Source: Armatimonadota bacterium (lineage in GTDB: Bacteria; Armatimonadota; UBA5829; DTJY01). From it: 64,000 nucleotides of DNA. The stretch covers positions 1-64,000 of the forward strand of contig JAGONM010000016.1 of assembly GCA_017993055.1 (NCBI GenBank), written 5' to 3'. A program made the translations under genes and the position numbers. Under the pieces are notes generated by a model. The model was given only the letters and a program-made list of their open reading frames with translations, did not search any database and was not told where the DNA came from. Of this stretch, positions 1 to 8,690 are shown one piece after another (the stretch's first letter is position 1; every line of letters starts with the position of its first letter).

Positions 1-2471
1 ACTACGCCACCTACCCGAGCGACTGGACGAGGTGGATGAACTTCATAAAGGACCGCCAGTTCAACCGGCAGGCGATCATCGGGCCCGGGATCTACCTGAA
101 CTCGCTTTCGAACGCGATCCTGGAGATCCAGCAGACCCGGAACGCTTCGCCGGCCGGCAAGTACGCCGCCGGGTTCTGCGGCTACTCATACCGGGTCCCG
201 TACGCCAGCGGCACATGGGCAGGCTTCAGCCCGACGCTGGTCTCGCAGGTGACGCCGACGTGGGACGACGTACCCGACATGCCGTGGAAGAGCAGCCCGA
301 CCAAGGGGCACATCAGCGGTACGGTCACCTACGCGTCCAATGGGAAGTGGGTAGACGGGGCGACCGTCTCGATCACCGGACCGGAGAGCCGCACGATGCT
401 GACCGACGGCACGGGGTTCTACGCTTTCATAGACCTGACCCCCGGGACTTATACGGTGACCGCGAGCAAGTCGGGATATCCGAGCAGCGTAAGATCCGTA
501 GTCGTGGCGCTCGGATCGGTCACAGGCAACATGTACGTGACCGATCTCTCGCTGGGCGAGACCCCGGTGCCTGTAATATCGAACGTGCAGGCCACCGGGC
601 TGACGAGTGCTGCCGCAACGATCACATGGACGACGAACCTGGCCTCGTCGAGCCGCGTTGAGTACGGAACGACCATCGCCTACGGGAGCATGACCCCGTT
701 GGACGGCACGCCGGTGACCTCTCATTCCGTCGCCCTTTCCGGACTCGCCCCGAACACGCCGTACCACTACCGGGTGATTTCGGCGAACGTGAACGGCACG
801 GCAACCTCCGGTGATTACACCTTCACAACACTCGGGCCGCCGACCATAACCAACGGACCCGTGGCAAGCACGACAGCGAGTTCCGCAACGATCACCTGGA
901 CTACAGACTGGCCTTCCAACGGAGTGGTCACCTACGGTCTGACATCCTCCTACGGCAGTCAGGCCTCAGACCTGAACACAAGTACGACCAGCCATTCCGT
1001 GACTATCACAGGGCTGACACCGACGACGCTCTACCACTACACGTGCAGTTCGACCAATGCCTACGGGACAGCGCAGACCGCGGACTTGACATTCAGCACG
1101 GCGGCCGTGTCCAGCGATATCATCGTTGACAACACCGATCCGGGTTGGACAAACACGTCCACCAACCCATCGAATACGTGGACCATCGCTTCGGTGGCCG
1201 GAGTTCCCAAGATCGGGACGAACTATCTCTATCGGAACGGTGACGGTTCGCTGTCGGAGATAGCTTCCACAAGGAAGTGCCGCTGGACCCCGAATATCCC
1301 AGCCGCCGGCACCTACGACGTATATGTGTTCTATCAGTTGGGCACCAACCGAAACGAGAGCGCGCCCTTCAAGGTATGCTACAGCGGTGGGGTCGTAACC
1401 AGCGTACAGAACCAGTATTCGACTCTCGCAAACCAAGGCGACTGGTTCCTTATCGGACAGGATCTGCCGTTCGCGGCCGGCACCGGCGGATACGTCGAGG
1501 TCACTACGATGTCCCTCGACACCAAGTTGGTGAGTGCAGACGCCGCCAAGTGGGTTCTGAAGTCAGCCGCGGACACAACTCCACCGATAATGACCTCGGT
1601 CGAGGACGAGAAGTACACGACTTCCACGACCAGCCTGAATGCTTCCTGGTCGGCGACCGAGCCCGACGGAACGATTGTCCGCTACGACTATGCGGTGGGA
1701 TCGTTCCCGGGGCTTGCCGACCTCAAGGGCTGGACAAGCGCCGGCAACGCAACGTCCGCCACGATCGGCGGTCTGAACCTGGCCGTCGGGGGAACGTATT
1801 TTGTATCAGTACGAGCCGTCAACGACCAGCAACTCGTTTCGGACCCGGTCAACTCGGATGGAGTGACCGTAGCATATTCGGTCTCAAGCATCGCCGAAGC
1901 CAAGGGAATGCCCGATGGGACGCCGGTGGCGATACCCGTCACGAGTGTAAGCGAGAAGTTCGCAACGGCATTCTACATGCAGGGAGCCGACAGGGCGTCC
2001 GGCATCCGCGTCGAATCGAGCAACGCTCCCGGCAAGAACTACACAGTGCAGGTGTTCGGCCGACTTGCCCTGGTCAACAGATGCGAGAGAGCCCTTACAG
2101 ACTGCAAGATAGTCGCCGGCAATATCGCCACGGCCGTCGAGCCGCTCTTCGTGCGGACTACGGCTGCGGGCGGACAGGCCTTCGGGTCCCACACTCCTGG
2201 GATGACCAGCGGGATCGGAGTGCACAACGTCGGTCTTCTGGTGTCCCTCGCCGGTAGAGTGACAGCATTGACGGCGGACGGGTTCTACCTGGATGACGGC
2301 GCAGGGCTCAAGGACGACTCGGGGAACAATGGTATCAAAGTCTGGACAGGCGCGCCGAACTCGGCGACTCTGAATCAGTACTACTTAGTGACCGGTGTCG
2401 TCTCGTGCCGAACCGGCACGGGCGATGCGATCTACGCTCAGATTCTGAGTGGTGATGTCCTTAGCCGCTAG
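1..2471 (+). CDS. Secreted multidomain GHL10-family protein, C-terminal part (5' truncated by window edge)
   Basis: The reading frame is open from the first base, so the start lies outside the window; the first internal ATG at 36 is not the start. About 822 residues are visible. In order they are: the end of a GHL10-type TIM barrel, a carboxypeptidase-regulatory-like beta sandwich (from about nt 300), two fibronectin-III-like repeats (about nt 570 and 837, each with an ATITWTT core), a golvesin-like domain (about nt 1120-1570, starting at the VDNTDPGWTN motif), another Fn3-like module, and a C-terminal region of about 200 residues that looks like paired beta-barrel modules. The next gene aligns along its whole length and supplies the missing N-terminus. 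Family knowledge suggests an extracellular glycan hydrolase or binding protein; the substrate is unknown. Confidence 0.85.
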   Translation, partial: YATYPSDWTRWMNFIKDRQFNRQAIIGPGIYLNSLSNAILEIQQTRNASPAGKYAAGFCGYSYRVPYASGTWAGFSPTLVSQVTPTWDDVPDMPWKSSPTKGHISGTVTYASNGKWVDGATVSITGPESRTMLTDGTGFYAFIDLTPGTYTVTASKSGYPSSVRSVVVALGSVTGNMYVTDLSLGETPVPVISNVQATGLTSAAATITWTTNLASSSRVEYGTTIAYGSMTPLDGTPVTSHSVALSGLAPNTPYHYRVISANVNGTATSGDYTFTTLGPPTITNGPVASTTASSATITWTTDWPSNGVVTYGLTSSYGSQASDLNTSTTSHSVTITGLTPTTLYHYTCSSTNAYGTAQTADLTFSTAAVSSDIIVDNTDPGWTNTSTNPSNTWTIASVAGVPKIGTNYLYRNGDGSLSEIASTRKCRWTPNIPAAGTYDVYVFYQLGTNRNESAPFKVCYSGGVVTSVQNQYSTLANQGDWFLIGQDLPFAAGTGGYVEVTTMSLDTKLVSADAAKWVLKSAADTTPPIMTSVEDEKYTTSTTSLNASWSATEPDGTIVRYDYAVGSFPGLADLKGWTSAGNATSATIGGLNLAVGGTYFVSVRAVNDQQLVSDPVNSDGVTVAYSVSSIAEAKGMPDGTPVAIPVTSVSEKFATAFYMQGADRASGIRVESSNAPGKNYTVQVFGRLALVNRCERALTDCKIVAGNIATAVEPLFVRTTAAGGQAFGSHTPGMTSGIGVHNVGLLVSLAGRVTALTADGFYLDDGAGLKDDSGNNGIKVWTGAPNSATLNQYYLVTGVVSCRTGTGDAIYAQILSGDVLSR

Positions 2472-2508
2472 AATATGAGCCTGACGCGACACTCCTGCTG
2501 AATGACAG

Positions 2509-2539
2509 AGGCAGGCGGTCATCGTACCGCCTGCCTTTT
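2509..2539 (+). terminator. Rho-independent terminator after the first GHL10 gene
   Basis: A perfect 11-bp inverted repeat (AGGCAGGCGGT / ACCGCCTGCCT) with a 6-nt loop runs directly into TTT. It lies 38 bases after the stop codon. The stem core resembles that of the terminator after the paralogous second gene. Confidence 0.85.
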
Positions 2540-2597
2540 CCACGCCGGGTCGCAGTTTCCCATACCCGGTAATAATACCTGAATATCGCCAGCGTCC

Positions 2598-2626
2598 TTG
2601 ACCGGATGGTGTATATCGCCTAGAAT
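2598..2626 (+). promoter_or_regulatory. Sigma-70 promoter for the second GHL10 gene
   Basis: TTGACC (2598-2603), a 17-bp spacer and TAGAAT (2621-2626). The predicted start is near 2633, giving a leader of about 70 nt before the ATG at 2706. Confidence 0.75.
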
Positions 2627-2705
2627 CTTTGTAGGACGTTGGCGGGAGACGGTTCATGCTGACCGTTGTCGTTCCATCCTGATAATCTCTCAAGGGGCAG
2701 AGGAA

Positions 2706-5700
2706 ATGACCAGAACGAGTTCAGTGTTACAGATCATCGTAGTGTCCGCCGTATTAGCGCTCTGCTTGTCCGGAGCATCTACGGCTACGGCCGATGAGTA
2801 CAGAGCATGGTGGGTTGACGCGTGGGGACCCGGCTTCCTCGACCAATCTCAGGTGGACAAGCTGCTGGGAGTCGTAGGCAGCGCCACGCAGAAGGGAGAT
2901 ATTCGAGAGGCCAACTGCAACATGGTGGTGGTGCAGGTGCGTCGGCGCTCCGATGTCTGCTATCCATCCGGAATGGGCGAGCCGTACTTCTCCGGCCTGA
3001 GCCCTGCCAACTTCAACGCGCTGCAGGCTATGATCAACGCCGCGCATGATACCACCGGCGGCAAGCAGCGCATCGAGGTCCACTGCTGGATCGTTCCGTT
3101 CCGAACGGCTGGAGGAGCGGTCTATGAGGCTCACAACGATCCGCCGACCGGCAGCCTGATAAATCTGGACAACTACTGGCCTACTCGTAACTCCTCGGGA
3201 TCAGAGGTAGATGCCGGAGCCTTCGACCCAGGGCATCCGCTGTGCCTCGACTACCTCACCGACGTCTGCATGGACCTTGTGACCAACTTCGACATCGACG
3301 GCCTGCACTATGACTACATTCGTTTCCAAGGGAACACCGAAGGATACAACCCGACGAGTGTAGCCCGGTACAACGCACGCTACAATCTGACCGGTCAACC
3401 CGCATATACAAACGAGCAGTGGCAGCAATGGCGCCGAGATCAGGTGACGGCGCTAGTGCGGCGTGTCTATGCCAAGGTACAATCGGTCAAGCCCCAGGTC
3501 AAGATATCCGGATCCTTCGTCACCTGGAACCCCTCCCCCACGGCCTCGACCCGAGCCGCGTTTATGGCGACGCGTCCGTACTACGATGTCTATTCGGACT
3601 GGGACAGTTGGATGCAGGAAGGCATCGTGGACATGGGCATCCCCATGACCTACTACGATCTCGCTCTCCTTCCTGGCGACTATCTGCGGTGGATCAACTT
3701 CGAGAAGGATCGCAAGTTCAACCGGCATATGATTGTCGGAGTGGGCGTATACCATAACGTGGATGTCAACGATGCCATAGAGGAACTGCTGATGACACGT
3801 ACGGCATCACCTGCCGGAAACTACGCTGACGGTTGGTGCGGCTATTCCTACCGCGCGCCCTGGACGGGCGGCACCTGGGATGCTTGGGAGCCTCTGCTCC
3901 TATCGGAGGTCACACCTGCGTGGGCCAGCATACCGAGCATGCCGTGGAAGACGAGCCCGGCTAAGGGACATGTCAGCGGCACAGTCACCTCTGCGGCGGA
4001 CGGCAAGTGGGTAGACGGCGCGACCGTGACGATCGCAGGCCCCGATAGCAGATCTATGATATGCGACGGCACCGGCTTCTATGCCTTCATCGACCTGATG
4101 CCGGGAAGCTATACGGTTACCGCGAGCAAGTCCGGATATCCCAACGCCCAGTCTCTGGTGACGGTCGCTGTCGGTGAGGTGACGGGCAATATGTACGTCC
4201 GGAATCTGACTCTCGGCGACCAGCCCGTACCGCAGATTTCGAACGTGCAGGCTACAGGCGTCACCAACAATGCCGCCACAATCACCTGGACCACCAACCT
4301 CGTGTCCTCGAGCCAGGTCGAATACGGCACGACATCAGCATACGGTAGCTCGAGTTCCCTGGACATCACTCAGGTGACATCCCACTCCGTGGCGCTCACC
4401 GGGCTGAATCAGAGCACCCTCTATCACTACAGAGTGATCTCGGCCAATGCAAACGGATCCAGCACGTCAGCGGACTACACGTTTACCACCCTCGGTCCCC
4501 CGAGTATCATTGCCACGCCGATGGTCGCGACCACCGCAACGACCGCGACGATCGCGTGGACGACCAACGTGGCGAGCAGCGGACTGGTCAACTACGGCCT
4601 CACGTCCTCATACGGCAGCCAGGCGGCGGATTCAAACTCAAGCACAACCTCGCATGCCGTGACGGTAACCGGCCTCACGCCCTTGACGACATATCACTAC
4701 CAATGTGTCAGCGCCAATACTTACGGAAGCGCGCAGACGATCGACGCCACCTTCATCACGGCCTCCACGACGGAGGACGTCATCATAGACAACCTCGATC
4801 CGGGATGGACCAACACTTCTCCCGGCGGCAACGCCTGGTCGGTCGGGTCGGTCGCCGAGGTGCCCAAGATCGGCACAAACTACCTCTATCGAGCGGGCGA
4901 CGGCTCGTTGACTGAGTCGAGCGTCACCCGCAAGTGTCGGTGGACGCCAAATCTTGCCGTCGCTGGGTACTATGACGTATATGCCTTCTATCAGAAGGGC
5001 ACCAACCGAAACAACGCCGCTCCATACACCACCTACTACCACAACGGCAGCGTGACGAGCTTTCAGGACCAATACTCCGTCACACCGAACCAAGGTGGTT
5101 GGTTTCTCATCGGCCAGCACCTGCCCTTCCAAGCGGGCACCAGCGGATACGTCGAACTCACTACTTTGTCCTTGGATACGAGGTATGTCAGCGCCGATGC
5201 TGTGAAGTGGGTGTTCAAGGGATCCGCCGACTCCACCGCGCCCGTAATGACGTCCGTGAGCGACGATCTGTACACCACATCCACCACAGTCCTGGAGGCA
5301 TCGTGGGCGGCCGCCGAGCCCGAAAGCGGCATCGCGCGGTATGACTATGCCGTAGGCACGTCGCCCGGATCGGTCAACGTAAAGAGCTGGACTAGCTCAG
5401 GTACTGCGACCTCCGCGACTATCACGGGACTTGTACTCACCGTCGGGTCAACCTACTATATCTCGGTGCGTGCCGTGAACGACTTCGGCCTTGTCTCCAA
5501 TCCGATGTCTTCCTCGGGCGTCACCGTCGCGTACGCGGTTTCGAGCATAGCGGAAGCCAAGGGTCTCCCGAATAACACTCCGGTATCGATTCCGACCGCG
5601 AGCGTGAGTTCCAAGTTTGCCGCGGCGTTCTACATGCAGGACTGTAGTCGAGCTTCCGGCATCCGGGTAGAGTCCGCGGTAGGCCCTGCGCCAAACTACA

Positions 5701-6128
5701 CGGTCCAAGTGTCCGGCCGCATCCGACTGGTGAACGCTTGCGAGAGAGCGCTGGTCTTCTGCAAGATCGTGCCCGGGGTCATCGGAGATACCGTCGAGCC
5801 GCTGATGATGAACCACAGGTGGGTCGGCGGCAGTCCGTTCGGCAGCTATGCTCCCGGGATGGCCGGAGCCGCAGGGTTGAACAACGTCGGCCTACTGGTT
5901 TCCGTTGCCGGCAAGGTGACGGCGGTGCTGCCGGACGGCTTCTACCTCGACGATGGGAGCAGACTCCGGGACGATACTGCGAACAGCGGCGTCAAGATCT
6001 GGACAGGCGCAGGGGACTCCGCGGTCCTTGGCCGGTACAGCGTTGTCACCGGAGTAGTCTCGTGCAGAGTCGGAAGCGACTACGGCATCTACCCCCAGAT
6101 CATGGCTAGAGACCTGCAATCTCACTAG
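2706..6128 (+). CDS. Secreted multidomain GHL10 (family-10-like) glycosyl hydrolase with Fn3 and golvesin-like domains
   Basis: 1140 residues. The ATG at 2706 is chosen because it follows AGAGGAA and opens a clear signal peptide (hydrophobic residues 9-24, cleavage near Ala28). The frame is open further upstream, but that part runs through the promoter. Residues 32-370 form the GHL10 (DUF187-like) barrel, with VQVRRRSDVCYPS and the motif DGLHYDYIRF at about 197-206. Next come a carboxypeptidase-regulatory-like domain (about 420-500), two Fn3-like domains (507-688), a golvesin-like domain (689-840), a third Fn3-like module (841-940) and a C-terminal beta-rich region (945-1140). It has its own promoter and terminator. 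It is probably an exported glycan-acting enzyme; the family is poorly characterised, so the substrate cannot be named. Confidence 0.88.
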   Translation: MTRTSSVLQIIVVSAVLALCLSGASTATADEYRAWWVDAWGPGFLDQSQVDKLLGVVGSATQKGDIREANCNMVVVQVRRRSDVCYPSGMGEPYFSGLSPANFNALQAMINAAHDTTGGKQRIEVHCWIVPFRTAGGAVYEAHNDPPTGSLINLDNYWPTRNSSGSEVDAGAFDPGHPLCLDYLTDVCMDLVTNFDIDGLHYDYIRFQGNTEGYNPTSVARYNARYNLTGQPAYTNEQWQQWRRDQVTALVRRVYAKVQSVKPQVKISGSFVTWNPSPTASTRAAFMATRPYYDVYSDWDSWMQEGIVDMGIPMTYYDLALLPGDYLRWINFEKDRKFNRHMIVGVGVYHNVDVNDAIEELLMTRTASPAGNYADGWCGYSYRAPWTGGTWDAWEPLLLSEVTPAWASIPSMPWKTSPAKGHVSGTVTSAADGKWVDGATVTIAGPDSRSMICDGTGFYAFIDLMPGSYTVTASKSGYPNAQSLVTVAVGEVTGNMYVRNLTLGDQPVPQISNVQATGVTNNAATITWTTNLVSSSQVEYGTTSAYGSSSSLDITQVTSHSVALTGLNQSTLYHYRVISANANGSSTSADYTFTTLGPPSIIATPMVATTATTATIAWTTNVASSGLVNYGLTSSYGSQAADSNSSTTSHAVTVTGLTPLTTYHYQCVSANTYGSAQTIDATFITASTTEDVIIDNLDPGWTNTSPGGNAWSVGSVAEVPKIGTNYLYRAGDGSLTESSVTRKCRWTPNLAVAGYYDVYAFYQKGTNRNNAAPYTTYYHNGSVTSFQDQYSVTPNQGGWFLIGQHLPFQAGTSGYVELTTLSLDTRYVSADAVKWVFKGSADSTAPVMTSVSDDLYTTSTTVLEASWAAAEPESGIARYDYAVGTSPGSVNVKSWTSSGTATSATITGLVLTVGSTYYISVRAVNDFGLVSNPMSSSGVTVAYAVSSIAEAKGLPNNTPVSIPTASVSSKFAAAFYMQDCSRASGIRVESAVGPAPNYTVQVSGRIRLVNACERALVFCKIVPGVIGDTVEPLMMNHRWVGGSPFGSYAPGMAGAAGLNNVGLLVSVAGKVTAVLPDGFYLDDGSRLRDDTANSGVKIWTGAGDSAVLGRYSVVTGVVSCRVGSDYGIYPQIMARDLQSH

Positions 6129-6166
6129 GCGCTATCCGAATCACAGGGCTTCTTCGCCGGTCCTAC

Positions 6167-6197
6167 GGCAGGCATCGGACTGCGATGCCTGCCTTTT
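6167..6197 (+). terminator. Rho-independent terminator after the second GHL10 gene
   Basis: An 11-bp perfect stem (GGCAGGCATCG / CGATGCCTGCC), a 5-nt loop and TTTT, 38 bases after the stop codon, the same spacing as for the first paralogue. Confidence 0.87.
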
Positions 6198-6240
6198 GAA
6201 TGTGTGTGCGCCGGATACCGTCTTCCCAGATAGTTCCAGG

Positions 6241-6270
6241 TTGACGCAGCACGGCATGAACCCTTAGAAT
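6241..6270 (+). promoter_or_regulatory. Sigma-70 promoter for the E1 gene
   Basis: TTGACG (6241-6246), an 18-bp spacer and TAGAAT (6265-6270), about 100 nt upstream of the ATG at 6371. It uses the same -10 hexamer as the promoter at 2598. Confidence 0.7.
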
Positions 6271-6370
6271 AGCTCTGTTCCGGCAGCCTGTCGCAACAGC
6301 ACTGCACTGCGGCCGGGCCGTTCTACCGAACCTATTCGCGGCCTCGTTCCGCCGATCAGAGGAGTTCACT

Positions 6371-8602
6371 ATGGCTAAGACACGAAAGAGCACGTCCAGC
6401 GCGTTTGGCGATCTCGGGAAAGAGACTCTCGCTGATTTCCTGCGCCAGATGTATGAGATACGATTCTTCGAAGAGAAAGTCGCCGAGCTGTTGAAACTCG
6501 GCGTGATAAAGGGGGCCTCACACCTGTATGCGGGTGAGGAAGCGGTCGCGGTCGGCGCGATCTCGACGCTGGAGTTGGACGACGTGATCGCCAGCACACA
6601 CCGAGGCCACGGTCATTGCGGCGCGATCGGAGTGAGGCACGCGAAGGACGAGGCCGAGCGCCAGGACCACTGGAACAAGATGATGGCCGAACTCATGGGC
6701 CGCGCGACCGGATACTGTAAGGGGCGCGGAGGCTCGATGCACATCGCGGACGTCGAAAAAGGCAACCTCGGCTCGACCGGGATCGTCGGCGGAAACATAC
6801 CAATCGGGACAGGGGCTGCTCTGGCCGAGAAGCTCAAGGGCACGAACAACGTCGTCCTCTGCTTCTTCGGCGACGGCGCGAGCAACACGGGAAGCTTCCA
6901 TGAGGCGCTCAACATGGGCGCAACAATGCTCGGCGGCCTCCCCATCGTCTACATATGCGAGAACAACCTCTATGGCATGTCAGTCCCGTTCAACGAGAAG
7001 TCGGTGGACGAGGCCGGGACGGCCTCCAGAATACAAGACGTGGCCGACCGCGCCTGCGCCTATGGGATTCCGGGCGAGATAGTGGACGGCATGGACGTCA
7101 TCGCGGTCCGCGAGGCGGTGGGCAAGGCGGTCGAACGGGCCCGCAAGGGCGGTGGACCGACGCTCATCGAGGCAAAGACATACCGCTGGTTCGGGCACTC
7201 GATCAGCGACCAGCGCATCTATCGAACGAAGGACGAAGAGGCCGAGTGGAAGTGCAAGTGCCCCGTGGACTGTTTCCGCGCGAGGCTCCAAGCGGCCGGC
7301 GTTCTGACAGAGGCTGATCTCGACACCATCAAAGACAAGGCGTTCGATGCAATCGAGAAGGCAACCAAGTTTGCTTCGGACAGCCCCTACCCCGATCCCA
7401 GCGAGCTGTACGACGACGTTTACGTGCCGAAGAACGTTGAGGTCTGGGAAGCTCAGAAGGCGCAGGAGAGGCCGATTGCTGAGAAGATCAACGCCATGGA
7501 GACTGATATCCGGCGATTCCTGCGCGAGCAGTCGGACCAGGTTGCGAAGACCGCGCTCCCGAAGCTGAACAAGGATACCACGACCAAGTTCGAGGCCCAG
7601 TTCGGCATGCCGGTGATCACCTTCGGCCAGGCGATAGTTGACGCCCAGAGAGATGAGATGAAGCGCGACAAGACTGTGTTCATAATGGGCGAAGATGTCG
7701 GACTTTACGGCGGCGCATACGCGGCGACCCGAGGGCTCTACGCCGAGTTCGGTCCCGAGCGAGTGATTGACACCGCGATCTCCGAAGCGGCGGTAGCGGG
7801 GGCGGCGGCGGCGGCGGCGATGCGCGGCATGAGGCCGATCTCAGAGATCATGTACATTGACTTTCTAACCATCGCATCCGACCAGATCGTTCACAACATG
7901 GCATACAATCGATACATGTTCGGCGGCAAGACGAAGGTCCCGACGGTTCTGAGAACGGAAGGCGGCGTCGGACGAAGTATAGCGGCCCACCACTCAGAGA
8001 GTCTTGAAGCATGGCTCGTCCACATCCCCGGTCTGTTCGTCGTGATGCCCTCGACACCATACGACGCGAAGGGGCTCCTGAAGGCCGCGATCCGGGACGA
8101 CAATCCTGTGATCTTCATCGAACACAAGGTCCTCTACAGCGGTGTGATGGGTCCGGTCCCGACCGACGACTACATCATTCCGCTTGGCGTGGCCGACATC
8201 AAGCGCAAGGGCACGGACGCGACGATCGTCGCCTACTCGAGGCAGCTTCACTTCGCAATGGATGCGGCGCTCGAACTGGAGAAGGAGGGCATCAGCGTCG
8301 AGGTCATCGACCCGCGTACGCTCAAACCGCTCGATGTCGAGACGATCGCGAACTCGGTGAAGAAGACAGGGCGCCTGATCACCGTCTCCGAGGGGTTCGT
8401 CCGGTGCGGCATCGGCTCGGAAATCGTCCGCGACGTGAGCGAGTACCGATTCGCAGACGGCACGCTCTGCTTCGATTACCTCGATGCCCCGCCGGTAGTC
8501 CTGGCGGGCAAGGACGTCCCGATCCCGATGAGCGAGCCGCTCGAGGACGCTGTCGTCCCCAAGCGGGATGATATCGTCGCGGCGGTCAAGTCGGTCCTGT
8601 AG
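6371..8602 (+). CDS. 2-oxoacid dehydrogenase E1 component, fused alpha and beta subunits
   Basis: 743 residues joining two polypeptides that are usually separate. Residues 20-350 are E1-alpha, with the thiamine-diphosphate/Mg site GDGASNTGSFHEA (about 165-178) and ENNLYGMS (about 197). Residues 410-743 are E1-beta, with the EDVG motif near 440 and a C-terminal transketolase-like domain from about 615. The enzyme would decarboxylate pyruvate, acetoin or a branched-chain 2-oxoacid and pass the acyl group to lipoyl-E2. The ATG follows GAGGAG with a 7-nt gap. A matching E2 lies far away at 60206, and no E3 is seen in the window. The fusion itself is clear; whether the substrate is pyruvate, acetoin or a branched-chain acid cannot be decided from sequence. 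Confidence 0.92.
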   Translation: MAKTRKSTSSAFGDLGKETLADFLRQMYEIRFFEEKVAELLKLGVIKGASHLYAGEEAVAVGAISTLELDDVIASTHRGHGHCGAIGVRHAKDEAERQDHWNKMMAELMGRATGYCKGRGGSMHIADVEKGNLGSTGIVGGNIPIGTGAALAEKLKGTNNVVLCFFGDGASNTGSFHEALNMGATMLGGLPIVYICENNLYGMSVPFNEKSVDEAGTASRIQDVADRACAYGIPGEIVDGMDVIAVREAVGKAVERARKGGGPTLIEAKTYRWFGHSISDQRIYRTKDEEAEWKCKCPVDCFRARLQAAGVLTEADLDTIKDKAFDAIEKATKFASDSPYPDPSELYDDVYVPKNVEVWEAQKAQERPIAEKINAMETDIRRFLREQSDQVAKTALPKLNKDTTTKFEAQFGMPVITFGQAIVDAQRDEMKRDKTVFIMGEDVGLYGGAYAATRGLYAEFGPERVIDTAISEAAVAGAAAAAAMRGMRPISEIMYIDFLTIASDQIVHNMAYNRYMFGGKTKVPTVLRTEGGVGRSIAAHHSESLEAWLVHIPGLFVVMPSTPYDAKGLLKAAIRDDNPVIFIEHKVLYSGVMGPVPTDDYIIPLGVADIKRKGTDATIVAYSRQLHFAMDAALELEKEGISVEVIDPRTLKPLDVETIANSVKKTGRLITVSEGFVRCGIGSEIVRDVSEYRFADGTLCFDYLDAPPVVLAGKDVPIPMSEPLEDAVVPKRDDIVAAVKSVL

Positions 8603-8633
8603 GCGACGACCACACAGAAAGGCAGCCGAAGTC

Positions 8634-8658
8634 GGGGATGGAGTTGTACTCCATCCCC
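8634..8658 (+). other. Intercistronic hairpin between the E1 and GH4 genes
   Basis: A perfect 10-bp inverted repeat GGGGATGGAG / CTCCATCCCC with a 5-nt TTGTA loop, followed by the weakly T-rich TCTATCTT. It lies 31 bases after the E1 stop and 32 bases before the GH4 start. It could be a weak terminator, attenuator or mRNA-processing structure. Confidence 0.6.
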
Positions 8659-8690
8659 TCTATCTTGAACCAGGCATCCAGGAGGGAAGA

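Noticed and set aside
36-38. ATG at 36 as the true start of the first gene
   Set aside because: The frame is open to the first base and upstream codons align with the paralogue, so the gene begins before the window.
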